50,517 nucleotides of DNA from Acidobacteriota bacterium (GTDB lineage Bacteria; Acidobacteriota; Blastocatellia; Pyrinomonadales; Pyrinomonadaceae). The notes beneath the pieces are model-generated. The model did not search any database and was not told where the DNA came from. It saw nothing but the letters and a program-made list of their open reading frames with translations. The stretch lies in the NCBI GenBank assembly GCA_003222895.1, contig QHXI01000061.1, positions 1-50,517 of the forward strand. Direction: 5' to 3'. How positions within the stretch are numbered: position 1 is the first letter of the stretch; every line of letters begins with the position of its first letter. Below, piece by piece: positions 1 to 7,934 of this stretch. Position numbers and translations under genes: made by a program.

Positions 1-301
1 AGGAGCCGCCTTTGAATCCCAGGTCCGAAGGCGTACTGGGAGTACTTCCTATAGCGACGACGCTAAGGAACGAGGGATCTATTGTGCCGGTGGACGCGAC
101 GGCCGTCCATGGTTGAAGTGGCTGCGTTGGTGAGCTGGTCCGTGGTTCGTCAGCGCTAGCCGACGACGTGTTCACGTTGTTCGCCAACGCCTTATGCGAG
201 CGGCTGCCCAGTACGAACAACATTACGAACAGCAGGCCGATAGTGGCCGGAATGAGCAGAGCTTTTCCTGCTCGCTTGATCATGTGATTTCGTTTCGTCA
301 T
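1..301 (-). CDS. Secreted protein, N-terminal part only (cut by window edge)
   Basis: An open frame starts with ATG at 301-299 on the minus strand and runs without a stop to base 1, giving about 100 residues. It begins MTKRNHMIKR, followed by a hydrophobic stretch (LLIPATIGLLFVMLFVL, about residues 15-31), which is a signal peptide or single membrane anchor. After that comes a Ser/Thr/Pro-rich segment. This composition fits an exported protein of unknown function. The gene lies downstream of, and in the same direction as, the trypsin-like protease gene, about 100 bases away. The rest of the gene is beyond the window, so the family cannot be named. A reading frame on the opposite strand (194-382) is probably a shadow. 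Confidence 0.6.
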   Translation of the reverse strand, partial: MTKRNHMIKRAGKALLIPATIGLLFVMLFVLGSRSHKALANNVNTSSASADEPRTSSPTQPLQPWTAVASTGTIDPSFLSVVAIGSTPSTPSDLGFKGGS

Positions 302-400
302 AGCTATCGCCTCTTTCTCAGCACTGTGGAAGGATTAAATACCGATCTTAATATCAGAACAAAGCTAAAACTATCGACTTAAGTCTCGAACATTGCCTGT

Positions 401-1885
401 TCAGCATGGAGGACTCGCCGAAGCGTCGCAATATCTGAAGGGTGGGAGATCGGTTTTTACACCTGTGGGCTGGAACGGCACGCCCCCAATTGGACTGAAG
501 ATGAATTGTTTATAAGTACCCGCGAAACGAGCCCAAACGATTCCATAAAGCTCGGCCCGGCGTAAAGCCAGACCCTTTAGGCTCCGAAAGACGGGTGAGC
601 CGCTGTCACCCGAATGAACAACATCATTAGTCGGGTCGCCGACTACATACTGCGACAGCAGCGTCGCACCCGCTGGCGGCATTGTCGGATCCGCAAGGCC
701 GCCAGGACAACCAACCTGGATGTATGCCGACGGGATTTGAGAGAAGTTTGCATTCGTCATCTGGATCTTGCCTTGGGTCCAGCCAGTGTAATGCCCCACT
801 TTGTTTAGAGTGAGGCCTGTCAGGTATGGCACTGACGGAGCAGCGACGATCAAGAATTCTCCAGAGGGAGAACCACCATGGTCAATTGTGAGTATCGGGC
901 TGGTAACCGAAGTGGTTATTCCGGTGGTTCGTGCAATGTGGCCAACACCAAATTTGACGTTGGAATTGTAGCGGACAAAAGCGCTGTCACTATAGCGACA
1001 AATCAATCCGGTGGGACACGCACCCCCCGTGAAACCATGGGGGTCAACAGTTTCCCTTCCAACAAGGTGAGGTGGATAATATCCCGAGGCTTGATAAAAA
1101 TCGGCCGGCGGAAAGCCAGCAATGGTATCAAGTTTCCACCATGCTGCCGTAGCGTGTGACGCGGTGACAAAGCCTGCACCCAACGAAGGTCCGATAATAT
1201 TGAAGCCCAGAGTAGCCTGTGAGATACCGACGCCGGTTTGGTTGCAGAGCAGACGTGTCAGTATATAGCCGCCCGCTCGCAAATAGGGCCATGGGCTCAT
1301 CGAGTTAGGCATTCGAACCGTGTGGGTGAGCGTCTCAATTGGCCCGGATACCTCGATAACTACGGATTCGCGTGGGATAGCCAGCTTCTGTAACTGCTCA
1401 ATCACCCGCGACTCGACCTCAGGCTTGCCGATGCCAATCGCCAGATGATTTCTCCCCTCGGCAATATCAGTGAAAGTCACACCGCTGACTCTCAATATCG
1501 GGCCAGTCATCCGATCGTACCAATCCTTGAGCTGCAGGAATCCATACTGACCTTGAAGCGCTTTCACTCCGCCCTTCGGGATGACACTGGTACCAAAGAC
1601 AGCCACGATCGCTTTTTGCACGGCAACCACCTTGGTTGGGCTAACAACACTCAGATACACCTGAAGCGTCTCTTCATTGTCTCCCAGGAACATCCCGCCG
1701 AATTCAGGAACTTGTCGAGCCACAGCAGCGAAAAGATCGTCGAGCGTCTGCTGTGGGGCTTGTGACTTCATGGCTTGCGCGAAGGCGGATCGCGATTTTG
1801 CTATTCCGTAAACTGGCTTGCCAACCATCATCATGAACGTGATCGCCAGTGACATGGCGAACACTACAGTGTTTCGTTTGGACAT
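401..1885 (-). CDS. Secreted trypsin-like (S1 family) serine protease with N-terminal pro-region
   Basis: Predicted exported serine endopeptidase of about 494 residues. The ATG at 1885 was chosen because AGGAGA lies about 7 bases before it and a good signal peptide follows (MSKRNTVVFAMSLAITF, then MMMVGKPVYG). A longer frame reaches 1993 but adds an implausible leader. Residues 30-200 look like a pro-region. The catalytic triad is readable: His244 in VTASHAT, Asp300 in YSDSAFV and Ser428 in HSGDSGSPVF. The GDSGSPVF block and the small Asp-containing motif recall alpha-lytic/streptogrisin-like S1 enzymes, whose long pro-regions act as folding chaperones. That role is inferred here. The substrate is unknown. 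The gene is divergent from the metallopeptidase gene at 2097. Confidence 0.75.
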   Translation of the reverse strand: MSKRNTVVFAMSLAITFMMMVGKPVYGIAKSRSAFAQAMKSQAPQQTLDDLFAAVARQVPEFGGMFLGDNEETLQVYLSVVSPTKVVAVQKAIVAVFGTSVIPKGGVKALQGQYGFLQLKDWYDRMTGPILRVSGVTFTDIAEGRNHLAIGIGKPEVESRVIEQLQKLAIPRESVVIEVSGPIETLTHTVRMPNSMSPWPYLRAGGYILTRLLCNQTGVGISQATLGFNIIGPSLGAGFVTASHATAAWWKLDTIAGFPPADFYQASGYYPPHLVGRETVDPHGFTGGACPTGLICRYSDSAFVRYNSNVKFGVGHIARTTGITTSVTSPILTIDHGGSPSGEFLIVAAPSVPYLTGLTLNKVGHYTGWTQGKIQMTNANFSQIPSAYIQVGCPGGLADPTMPPAGATLLSQYVVGDPTNDVVHSGDSGSPVFRSLKGLALRRAELYGIVWARFAGTYKQFIFSPIGGVPFQPTGVKTDLPPFRYCDASASPPC

Positions 1886-2096
1886 GAGGGTTCTCCTAAT
1901 GTTATTCGAGCGGTTGAGTAATGTGCCCGTGGGATTTGCGATCACCAACATGATCCAACTCAGGTCAGCGGGATTGTGGGCAGACCGTATCACGAACGAT
2001 TGTGAATAGCCATCAAAAGCCTACGAGCCTGGCAAATCCAGGTTGAGACGATGAATCTCTAGCGCCTTACACTCAACCCAGTTACAATCCCATCCC

Positions 2097-3116
2097 GTGC
2101 CGGCGAGATTCAAATGGAGTCTCATCTCTGATGAGCGTCTACTCGACACGCGAATTTGCGATCTGCCGATTCGCATCAAGGGTTCGTTCATCGAACCTCA
2201 TATCAAACGCCTCTACAGCGAGCTGAACGATCGCGGCATTCGCTTCAAGCCGCACGTGTGGCTGTCGGCTGAATGGTTCACGCCGGATGGCGTGCCGGGA
2301 TTTGCGATTCCCTTTTATCTGGCGCATCCGCGACTGGCGAAACTCGAGCGCAAGTTCATGCGCGAAATCGAAGGCGGCACCGATGTTGAATGCCTGCGCA
2401 TCCTTCGTCACGAAGCGGGCCACGCGATCGACAATGCTTTCCGTTTGCACTTCAAGCGGCGCTGGATCCGCATGTTCGGATCGTTCACGCAGAAATATCC
2501 GCCTTCATACAAACCGAAACCGAACAGCCGCCGTTACGTGCTCAACCTCGACGCGTGGTATGCGCAGGCGCACCCGGCGGAAGACTTTGCCGAGACATTC
2601 GCAGTCTGGTTACAGCCGCGTTCGAACTGGCGCCGTCGTTATCGCGGCTGGCCCGCGCTGCGAAAGTTGGAATACGTCGAGGAGTTATTGAACGAGATTG
2701 CCGGCACGCGTCCGCGAAATCGCGTCCGCCGAAAGATCGAAACGCTCTCTGAGATTCGCATCACGCTGCGCGAACACTATGACCGCAAGCGCGAGAAGTA
2801 TGCGTTCGAGTGGCCGGCCTATCTCGATAACGATCTGCGGCGAATTTTTTCCAGCGAGCAGCGTCATCGATCGCGCGAGACGGCCGCGGGCTTTCTGCGC
2901 CGAGTGGGGCCCGAAATTCAGCAGCTCGTTTCTGAAGGTACCGGCGTGCACGGCTATGCGATCGATCACGTGATGGAATTGATGATCGAGCGGGCGGCGC
3001 AACTGAAGCTGCGCGCGATTGGCCGCGAGGAACAACTGAAGCGACATTTGATGGTCATGCTGACTGTGCAGACGATGAACGTGGTCCATTCGGGCTACTA
3101 CAGGATTGCCTTGTGA
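2097..3116 (+). CDS. Putative zinc-binding metallopeptidase (Peptidase_Mx-like)
   Basis: A 339-residue protein with no signal peptide, so probably cytoplasmic. A gluzincin-type motif HEAGH lies at residues 105-109 and is followed about 50 residues later by HPAEDFAETFAVW, which can supply the third metal ligand. This arrangement matches the 'putative zinc-binding metallo-peptidase' family as I recall it (PF15887). The C-terminal third is Arg-rich and helical. The start is a GTG at 2097 with no clear Shine-Dalgarno, so the N-terminus is uncertain. The stop overlaps the start of the next gene (ATP-grasp ligase) by four bases in the pattern GTGA, so the two are translationally coupled and probably work together. 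The substrate is unknown. Confidence 0.7.
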   Translation: MPARFKWSLISDERLLDTRICDLPIRIKGSFIEPHIKRLYSELNDRGIRFKPHVWLSAEWFTPDGVPGFAIPFYLAHPRLAKLERKFMREIEGGTDVECLRILRHEAGHAIDNAFRLHFKRRWIRMFGSFTQKYPPSYKPKPNSRRYVLNLDAWYAQAHPAEDFAETFAVWLQPRSNWRRRYRGWPALRKLEYVEELLNEIAGTRPRNRVRRKIETLSEIRITLREHYDRKREKYAFEWPAYLDNDLRRIFSSEQRHRSRETAAGFLRRVGPEIQQLVSEGTGVHGYAIDHVMELMIERAAQLKLRAIGREEQLKRHLMVMLTVQTMNVVHSGYYRIAL

Positions 3117-4216
3117 GCAGCGAACCGAATCAGAAGCCCGAACGTAAGCGAGGGCGCAAACGAAGCTCGCCGTCAGGAGCAGGAAAAAACGGCGAGGCCT
3201 TCAAGAAGCTGCGCGTGATTGTTCTTTGTCACGAAGATCTCGTGCCTCCTGAAACGATCGACGATCTTACGACGAAAGAGATCGCGCCGTTCAAAACTGA
3301 ATGGGACGTCATCTCGACACTGAAAAAGATCGGCCACGAAGTTCATCCCGTCGGCGTCTATAATAACCTCGGCATCATCGGCAACGCGCTGCTCGAACAC
3401 AAGCCGCACGTTGCGTTCAACCTGCTGGAAGAATTTCACGGTTATCCGCTTTACGATCAGCACGTCGTCAGTTATCTGGAACTGATGAAGCAGCCGTATA
3501 CCGGTTGCAACCCGCGCGGCCTGACCATCTGCCGCGACAAAGCGCTGTCAAAGATGGTGCTCGCGTATCACCGCATTCATGTGCCGGCGTTCGCGGTCTT
3601 TCACATGAATCGTGTGGTCAAGCGATCGAAGCGTTTGAAATTTCCGCTGCTGGTCAAATCGATCAGCGAAGAAGGATCAGTTGGAATCGCGCGCGCTTCG
3701 ATCGTCAACGACGATGCGAAATTGGCGGAGCGTGTCGACTTTATTCATCGCCAAACAAAGACGCATGCCATCGCTGAGCAATACATCGCGGGTCGCGAGA
3801 TTTATGTGAGCGTGATCGGGAATCAGCGGCTTCAGTGCTACACGCCGTGGGAATTGGTGATCGAAAAACTGCCCGAAGGCGCGCCGAACATCGCGACCTC
3901 GAAACTGAAATGGGATCCCGCGTATCAGGAAAAGGTTGGCGTGGTGACAAAGGCAGCCGAGATTGACAAGAAGATGCGCGAGAAACTCGAGCGCTTATCG
4001 AAGAAGATTTATCGCACGCTTTTCTTGAGCGGTTACGCGCGTCTGGATTATCGGATGACTGATGACGGGCAGATTTTCTTGCTCGAAGCGAACCCAAATC
4101 CGCAGATCGCGAACAATGAAGATTTTGCTGACTCAGCGAAACACTGCGGCGTTGATTATGACGTTCTGTTGCAAAAAATCATCGGCATCGGGTTGCGCTA
4201 TCGCACGGGCGCTTGA
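3113..4216 (+). CDS. ATP-grasp ligase, D-alanine--D-alanine ligase-like
   Basis: A 367-residue protein. It has a basic low-complexity N-terminus (KPERKRGRKRSS), then a pre-ATP-grasp region with HEVHPVGVYNNLG and HVAFNLLEEFHG, which resembles the Ddl N-domain. The ATP-grasp core follows: LVKSISEEGSVGIA as the small-domain lysine and glycine loop, then AEQYIAGREIYVSVIG, and finally FLLEANPNPQIA with the Mg-binding Glu/Asn. ATP-grasp enzymes join a carboxylate to an amine through an acyl phosphate. The family hit to Ddl does not prove D-Ala as substrate, and the housekeeping ddl is normally near murein genes, which are absent here. The four-base overlap with the metallopeptidase suggests a peptide-making/peptide-cutting pair. 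Confidence 0.72.
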   Translation: MSSEPNQKPERKRGRKRSSPSGAGKNGEAFKKLRVIVLCHEDLVPPETIDDLTTKEIAPFKTEWDVISTLKKIGHEVHPVGVYNNLGIIGNALLEHKPHVAFNLLEEFHGYPLYDQHVVSYLELMKQPYTGCNPRGLTICRDKALSKMVLAYHRIHVPAFAVFHMNRVVKRSKRLKFPLLVKSISEEGSVGIARASIVNDDAKLAERVDFIHRQTKTHAIAEQYIAGREIYVSVIGNQRLQCYTPWELVIEKLPEGAPNIATSKLKWDPAYQEKVGVVTKAAEIDKKMREKLERLSKKIYRTLFLSGYARLDYRMTDDGQIFLLEANPNPQIANNEDFADSAKHCGVDYDVLLQKIIGIGLRYRTGA

Positions 4217-4314
4217 GTCGCCCAGGCTTCGTCTGTATGCATCGAGCAAACAAACACCCAAAAGCTCAGGCTGAGTCTAGGGCTGTTTGTGTAATCCCAG
4301 ATACGGTCAAACCT

Positions 4315-5217
4315 TCAGTGTGCGATGACTGGGACCACGTCCCAGGCCCAGCGGCCCACCTGTGCATCGCGCGAGTTCTTGACCTTGGCGCGATACTTGA
4401 ACTGATTGCCGTAAGCATCAGTCCGCTTCGATTCTCTGTAATCCAATTCGAGCTTCCAAATGTCCAGCGCGGCTAGCGTATGCAACTCGCCCGGTTCTGA
4501 AACACCGTTGTGATTACTGTCGACCCACAATCGCAACGAAGAAAAAATCCTGTCATGGCGATCGATTATTCCGTCTCCGTTGCCGCCATTCTCTGGCTTA
4601 TCGTATTCGGCCAGCGCCAGAAAACCATTTCTCTGAACACCCGCCGGCGGGTTCGGCTGCGGCGTGAAATTTCCAAACAACTCAGTGCCGTTGTCGATAA
4701 CGCCATTGCCGTTCCGATCGAGAGCAAGCCAACCGTCATCAGAGTCGGCAGCAGTCCATGCCAGATGCACCGGCCGGCCATCGCCGATGATATCGAATAC
4801 GACTCCGTCGGCGGCATCGGTAAGATTGAAGCCGTCGCCGTTTACGTCAATCAGAACAGGAGTGCCGTTGGTGCAGCAGGTGCTGCCTCTTTCCGGTCGG
4901 CCCCAACCAAAAGGACATCCGCTGACGCCGTACCAACAGTTGTCGGTCCCCATGAAACCAGTTCCCGTTTGATCGCAATAGTCGGGACATCCTGGATCTG
5001 CATTGCAGGTGCTGTTCGTGAAGTTCCAGTACCAACCGGTTTCATAACACGATGTTTCGTCCGCGATCGGATTACATTCAACCGAGTAGTAAACCTCCGC
5101 CACCTGCACCGACGCTGAACAAGTACAGTTCCTGTGGCAGGACTCCCATACTAAACGGGCTTTACCGCCCTGGCCCGACACGAAAGAGTCAGTCTCAACA
5201 TGACATTGATTATACAA
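4315..5217 (-). CDS. Cys-rich secreted protein with DxDxDG-type calcium-binding repeats (probable C-terminal part of a frameshifted gene)
   Basis: About 300 residues from the only usable in-frame start, a TTG at 5217. The first 110 residues are rich in Cys (about 20) and aromatics. The rest carries EF-hand/dockerin-like loops: DVNGDGFNL, DRNGNGVIDNG, GNGDGIIDRHD and DSNHNGVSEPGE. It ends with a conserved-looking block, YGNQFKYRAKV...GRWAWDV. I recall this C-terminal domain from large secreted acidobacterial proteins. Codons upstream of the TTG remain open to a TGA at 5319-5317 and still read like protein (NNADDPVGCVRYIATTEPTC), yet contain no ATG or GTG. The neighbouring gene ends at 5297. 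One missing or extra base in 5300-5316 would join the two into a protein of about 575 residues. Confidence 0.6.
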   Translation of the reverse strand: MYNQCHVETDSFVSGQGGKARLVWESCHRNCTCSASVQVAEVYYSVECNPIADETSCYETGWYWNFTNSTCNADPGCPDYCDQTGTGFMGTDNCWYGVSGCPFGWGRPERGSTCCTNGTPVLIDVNGDGFNLTDAADGVVFDIIGDGRPVHLAWTAADSDDGWLALDRNGNGVIDNGTELFGNFTPQPNPPAGVQRNGFLALAEYDKPENGGNGDGIIDRHDRIFSSLRLWVDSNHNGVSEPGELHTLAALDIWKLELDYRESKRTDAYGNQFKYRAKVKNSRDAQVGRWAWDVVPVIAH

Positions 5218-5296
5218 ACTACAGTAATCGTATACGCCGGTACATGTGGGTTCGGTAGTGGCGATATAACGTACACAACCGACCGGATCATCCGCG

Positions 5297-6022
5297 TTAT
5301 TGGCGCGGCCCGTGGTTCAACTTATGCGATGCCAATTCAGTAGCTTTCGATGATGTTGACCGAACAGATGCGGCCTTGCGTCCGTAATACCCGCGGCGCA
5401 AAGCCAAATTAGGGTTTGGCTCATCCACTGGAACCCACCTTTCTGGATCATTTGGATCGCGACGCAGCGAATACCCATTTTTCCATGCCGTACCGTCATC
5501 AAAAACAATCATTCCAACTCGGATCTCCAGGTGGTTAAAGTTTACGTTGCCCCTTTTTTCCCTCACGATATTCTTACCTAGCTCGTAATCGTCGTCTGAA
5601 AGCGTTACTGTCACGCTACGACCGTGCGCTATCGGCTGTGAGGGGTTCAACCCAAAGTTATCCGACCCAGGCCTGGGCATTACGCCGTACCTCAAGGAAA
5701 ATGCGACGGGCTTATCTTCGGTTTCCGAGGTCGGAACATACACCCGAATTTCTGCATAGACGATCGATTTATCAGACGTATTCTTCAACCTCAGAGTCAG
5801 CCCTTTTAACCAATCTTCGTTACCATGAAACTTCGAACCAGGCTTAACCGATTTGAGTCCTTGATCATCTCGAACCTGAATATCTTCCATGTCCACAGGC
5901 TCTTTGTGCTGTATTGGCTTCTCAATAGATCGTTCGGCTGGGTTCTGCGAATACGAATGGTTAGCGGGAGCTAACATCAGCCACAGAATCGGTGCCAGCA
6001 TGAGAAAAAGCAAAGCTCGCAT
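5297..6022 (-). CDS. Exported protein with immunoglobulin-like/DUF-type N-terminal domain (probable first half of a frameshifted gene)
   Basis: A 241-residue reading frame starting at ATG 6022, chosen because AAGGGG lies 7-8 bases upstream. A signal peptide follows (MRALLFLMLAPILWLMLAPA). Residues 45-190 contain beta-strand-like text with LTLRLKNTSDKSIVYAEIRV and HGRSVTVTLSDDDY, as expected for a beta-sandwich domain that handles protein-protein or envelope interactions. The last 25 residues (SVRSTSSKATELASHK) look like a linker, not a fold end. The stop TAA at 5299-5297 lies within the open window of the next frame. I infer that this frame and the one ending at 4315 were one gene. Function is not known. 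Confidence 0.6.
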   Translation of the reverse strand: MRALLFLMLAPILWLMLAPANHSYSQNPAERSIEKPIQHKEPVDMEDIQVRDDQGLKSVKPGSKFHGNEDWLKGLTLRLKNTSDKSIVYAEIRVYVPTSETEDKPVAFSLRYGVMPRPGSDNFGLNPSQPIAHGRSVTVTLSDDDYELGKNIVREKRGNVNFNHLEIRVGMIVFDDGTAWKNGYSLRRDPNDPERWVPVDEPNPNLALRRGYYGRKAASVRSTSSKATELASHKLNHGPRQ

Positions 6023-6239
6023 AGCGATCCCCTTCTTGTGCACTCAGAAAACCGTAGCCGACTGTCGGAGACATCCGATGATGTGGGCGGCAGGGAGCCG
6101 GTTTATGGCCGCAACTATACTCTCTGACTTTGCTAAGTCAACTGTTTCTTGCGCATCGATGTGGTCGAAAAAACGTGCGCGGTGTGGGCTTGAATGCATA
6201 CCGAATCCGACAAGGATTAGGTCATGCTACAAAAAACTG

Positions 6240-6269
6240 AAAGGCGCCGCGGATTGCCGCAGCGCCTTT
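6240..6269 (-). terminator. Hairpin terminator downstream of the small exported protein gene
   Basis: The arms AAAGGCGC and GCGCCTTT enclose an inner stem GCGG/CCGC with loop ATTG. Read on the minus strand, the hairpin is followed by a T-rich stretch (6231-6236). T residues also follow on the plus strand, so it can act in both directions. It lies 33 bases past the stop at 6302. Confidence 0.7.
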
Positions 6270-6301
6270 TTTCGATCAGAACCAAAACGTTAAGAGCGGC
6301 T

Positions 6302-6688
6302 TCACTGTTGCATGCCGCTCGTCGCTCCACTACTTCCCACCATAACGTCCTGGGTTGATCCGCCAAAGGTTACGCCGATCAATTCAGTAGCGCCGCCTTG
6401 CTCGCGAGTTCGCAGCGAGGTGTTCTTGGCTTTATCGCTGCGCGCTTCGACGTGCGCCGCGGTCTTTGCCTTGACCTTGCCATTCCTCATGATGCGCAGC
6501 TCACCGGTTGTCGCATCGAACGCGACCTCATAGTCGCCCGCCTTCAACAAGGTTCCGTTTACCGTTACGTCCTCTGGGAACGTAATAGTTTTCTTCTCGG
6601 CTTTGCCCTTATCGCCGGCAAACGCGCTGATCGACGCGAGCGCGCCAATGATCAGCGCCAGGAAAAATGCTTTCATGAAACGTTTCAT
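6302..6688 (-). CDS. Small exported protein of unknown function
   Basis: A 128-residue protein. AGGAGG stands 9 bases before the ATG at 6688, a textbook start. The signal peptide (MKRFMKAFFLALIIGALA, cut near SAFAGDK) is followed by a single small beta-rich domain: ITFPEDVTVNGTLLKAGDYE, then TGELRIMRNGKVKAKTAAHV. The tail is Ser/Gly-rich (GGSTQDVMVGSSG). I recall abundant acidobacterial paralogues of this kind, with a 'VNGTLLKAGDYEV' core, but no function is established. It is a single-gene unit with its own terminator at 6240-6269 and about 190 bases of upstream sequence. Periplasmic or extracellular location is inferred. Confidence 0.7.
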   Translation of the reverse strand: MKRFMKAFFLALIIGALASISAFAGDKGKAEKKTITFPEDVTVNGTLLKAGDYEVAFDATTGELRIMRNGKVKAKTAAHVEARSDKAKNTSLRTREQGGATELIGVTFGGSTQDVMVGSSGATSGMQQ

Positions 6689-6875
6689 TCTTAGTAGCCT
6701 CCTAAATTCAAAATGATCTGCCCGTCGCTGTCAGCGCCGGCATTTCCGTACTTCGTTCGTATTTAGTTAGTGCCTACACATGACGGAAAGTTGCGTGGCA
6801 AAACTGTCACGTTGTGAAGTTGTGTTAAGTTTTGATTAGGAAGCTGTGAAGACGTACGAAAGTTTGGACGTTCGC

Positions 6876-7775
6876 TTACCATTTGGCGATGTTTTCAGGA
6901 TCGAGCCAGTGCCGAGTCATGTCACACCACAGCGCAAGTCCCCGCCATGAATTGAATCGAGAATAGAAGCGAAGGATTTTTTTGTCGCTCGGCGCGCGCC
7001 CGTTGTTGCGGGCCCGAGCGAATTGCGCGCGCGTCCACGAATCCAACGCGAGTCCATCGTAGCGGCCAATCAGCTTCAGCAGATTTTCCGCAGCGTAATT
7101 GCCGACGCCCTTGACGCTTTTCATTTCCTTCATCAAATCATCGAGCCCGGCATCGCTTGTGAGCCAACTCTCGACATCAAGCTCACTCGAAGCTACACGT
7201 TCGGCCAACTCTTTTAAGTACGGCGCGCGATAACCGGCGCGGACCCGATCGCGATAAAAATCCGCTGGCTGGGCCGCCATTACTTCGGGCGCCGGAAACG
7301 ACTTGCGGCCGTCGTCAGAGCGTTGGCCCAACTCCTTCACCAGCGCGGTGACCATTTTTTCAGTCAGAGTCCACGAGCAATTGGTCGTGCAGATCATCTT
7401 TACCAGATCCTCAAAGACAGTCGGCGAACGTAACAAACGACCGGCGCCCTCTTTCGTAATCCATTCAAAGTCAGAATCAACGGACATCGCGTGATAGAAG
7501 TCGCTCAGATCGTCATCGAGCCGAAACATGTGCCGCACGTCGCGAACGACGTTTTCGGCTGCGCGTTTTCCGACAGCGCGCGCGGTGTTGACGGAGAGCC
7601 CGGCTTTGACCGCCGAGATTTCGACTGTGACAGGTTTCGTCTGTCCGCGATCAAGCACGCGAACCAGTCTCCATTTCTTTCGATCCAGCTCAAATGGGAG
7701 CAAAGCGCACCAGCCGTGACTCAAAACAGTGCGATGGAAATTGAAATCTCCCGGCGTCTTAATCGTTAGTTTCAT
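6876..7775 (-). CDS. HhH-GPD family DNA glycosylase (base excision repair)
   Basis: A 299-residue protein from ATG 7775 (MKLTIKTPGDFNF). A longer frame to 7868 adds an unlikely leader. The N-terminal ~110 residues resemble the AlkA/OGG1 N-domain (FHRTVLSHGWCALLPFELD). The helical core carries CTTNCSWTLTEKMVTALV, and the helix-hairpin-helix reads VKGVGNYAAENLL, followed by LALDSW with the conserved Asp near residue 245. In OGG1-type bifunctional enzymes a Lys follows the GVG loop. Here the position is Tyr, as expected for a monofunctional glycosylase such as AlkA. It should remove a damaged base (alkylated or oxidised) from DNA. The exact lesion cannot be told from sequence. It is divergent from the transporter at 7935. 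Confidence 0.72.
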   Translation of the reverse strand: MKLTIKTPGDFNFHRTVLSHGWCALLPFELDRKKWRLVRVLDRGQTKPVTVEISAVKAGLSVNTARAVGKRAAENVVRDVRHMFRLDDDLSDFYHAMSVDSDFEWITKEGAGRLLRSPTVFEDLVKMICTTNCSWTLTEKMVTALVKELGQRSDDGRKSFPAPEVMAAQPADFYRDRVRAGYRAPYLKELAERVASSELDVESWLTSDAGLDDLMKEMKSVKGVGNYAAENLLKLIGRYDGLALDSWTRAQFARARNNGRAPSDKKILRFYSRFNSWRGLALWCDMTRHWLDPENIAKW

Positions 7776-7934
7776 TGTGAAAGGCCTGAACTTAACAGAT
7801 GCGCCAAGCCAATGTCGATTTGCACGGCGCTTGCTCGAAACGATTGCTTCGTATACTCTGCAAACCAACCCCCTTATCGAAATAGCTAATCGAATTGCGA
7901 CGCCGTCCGCCTATCGCGCGACTGATTGCGCCCA

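Noticed and set aside
194-382. Small plus-strand reading frame near the left edge
   Set aside because: It is antisense to a better secreted-protein frame with signal peptide on the minus strand.
2139-2973. Several frames of 90-130 residues within the metallopeptidase gene
   Set aside because: They are shadows: no start signals, Arg/Ser-rich composition typical of other frames of GC-rich genes.
5317-5319. In-frame TGA as a selenocysteine codon in the split secreted gene, given selC in the window
   Set aside because: The TGA lies outside the coding join; the frame change, not a stop, separates the two parts. No SECIS-like hairpin follows.
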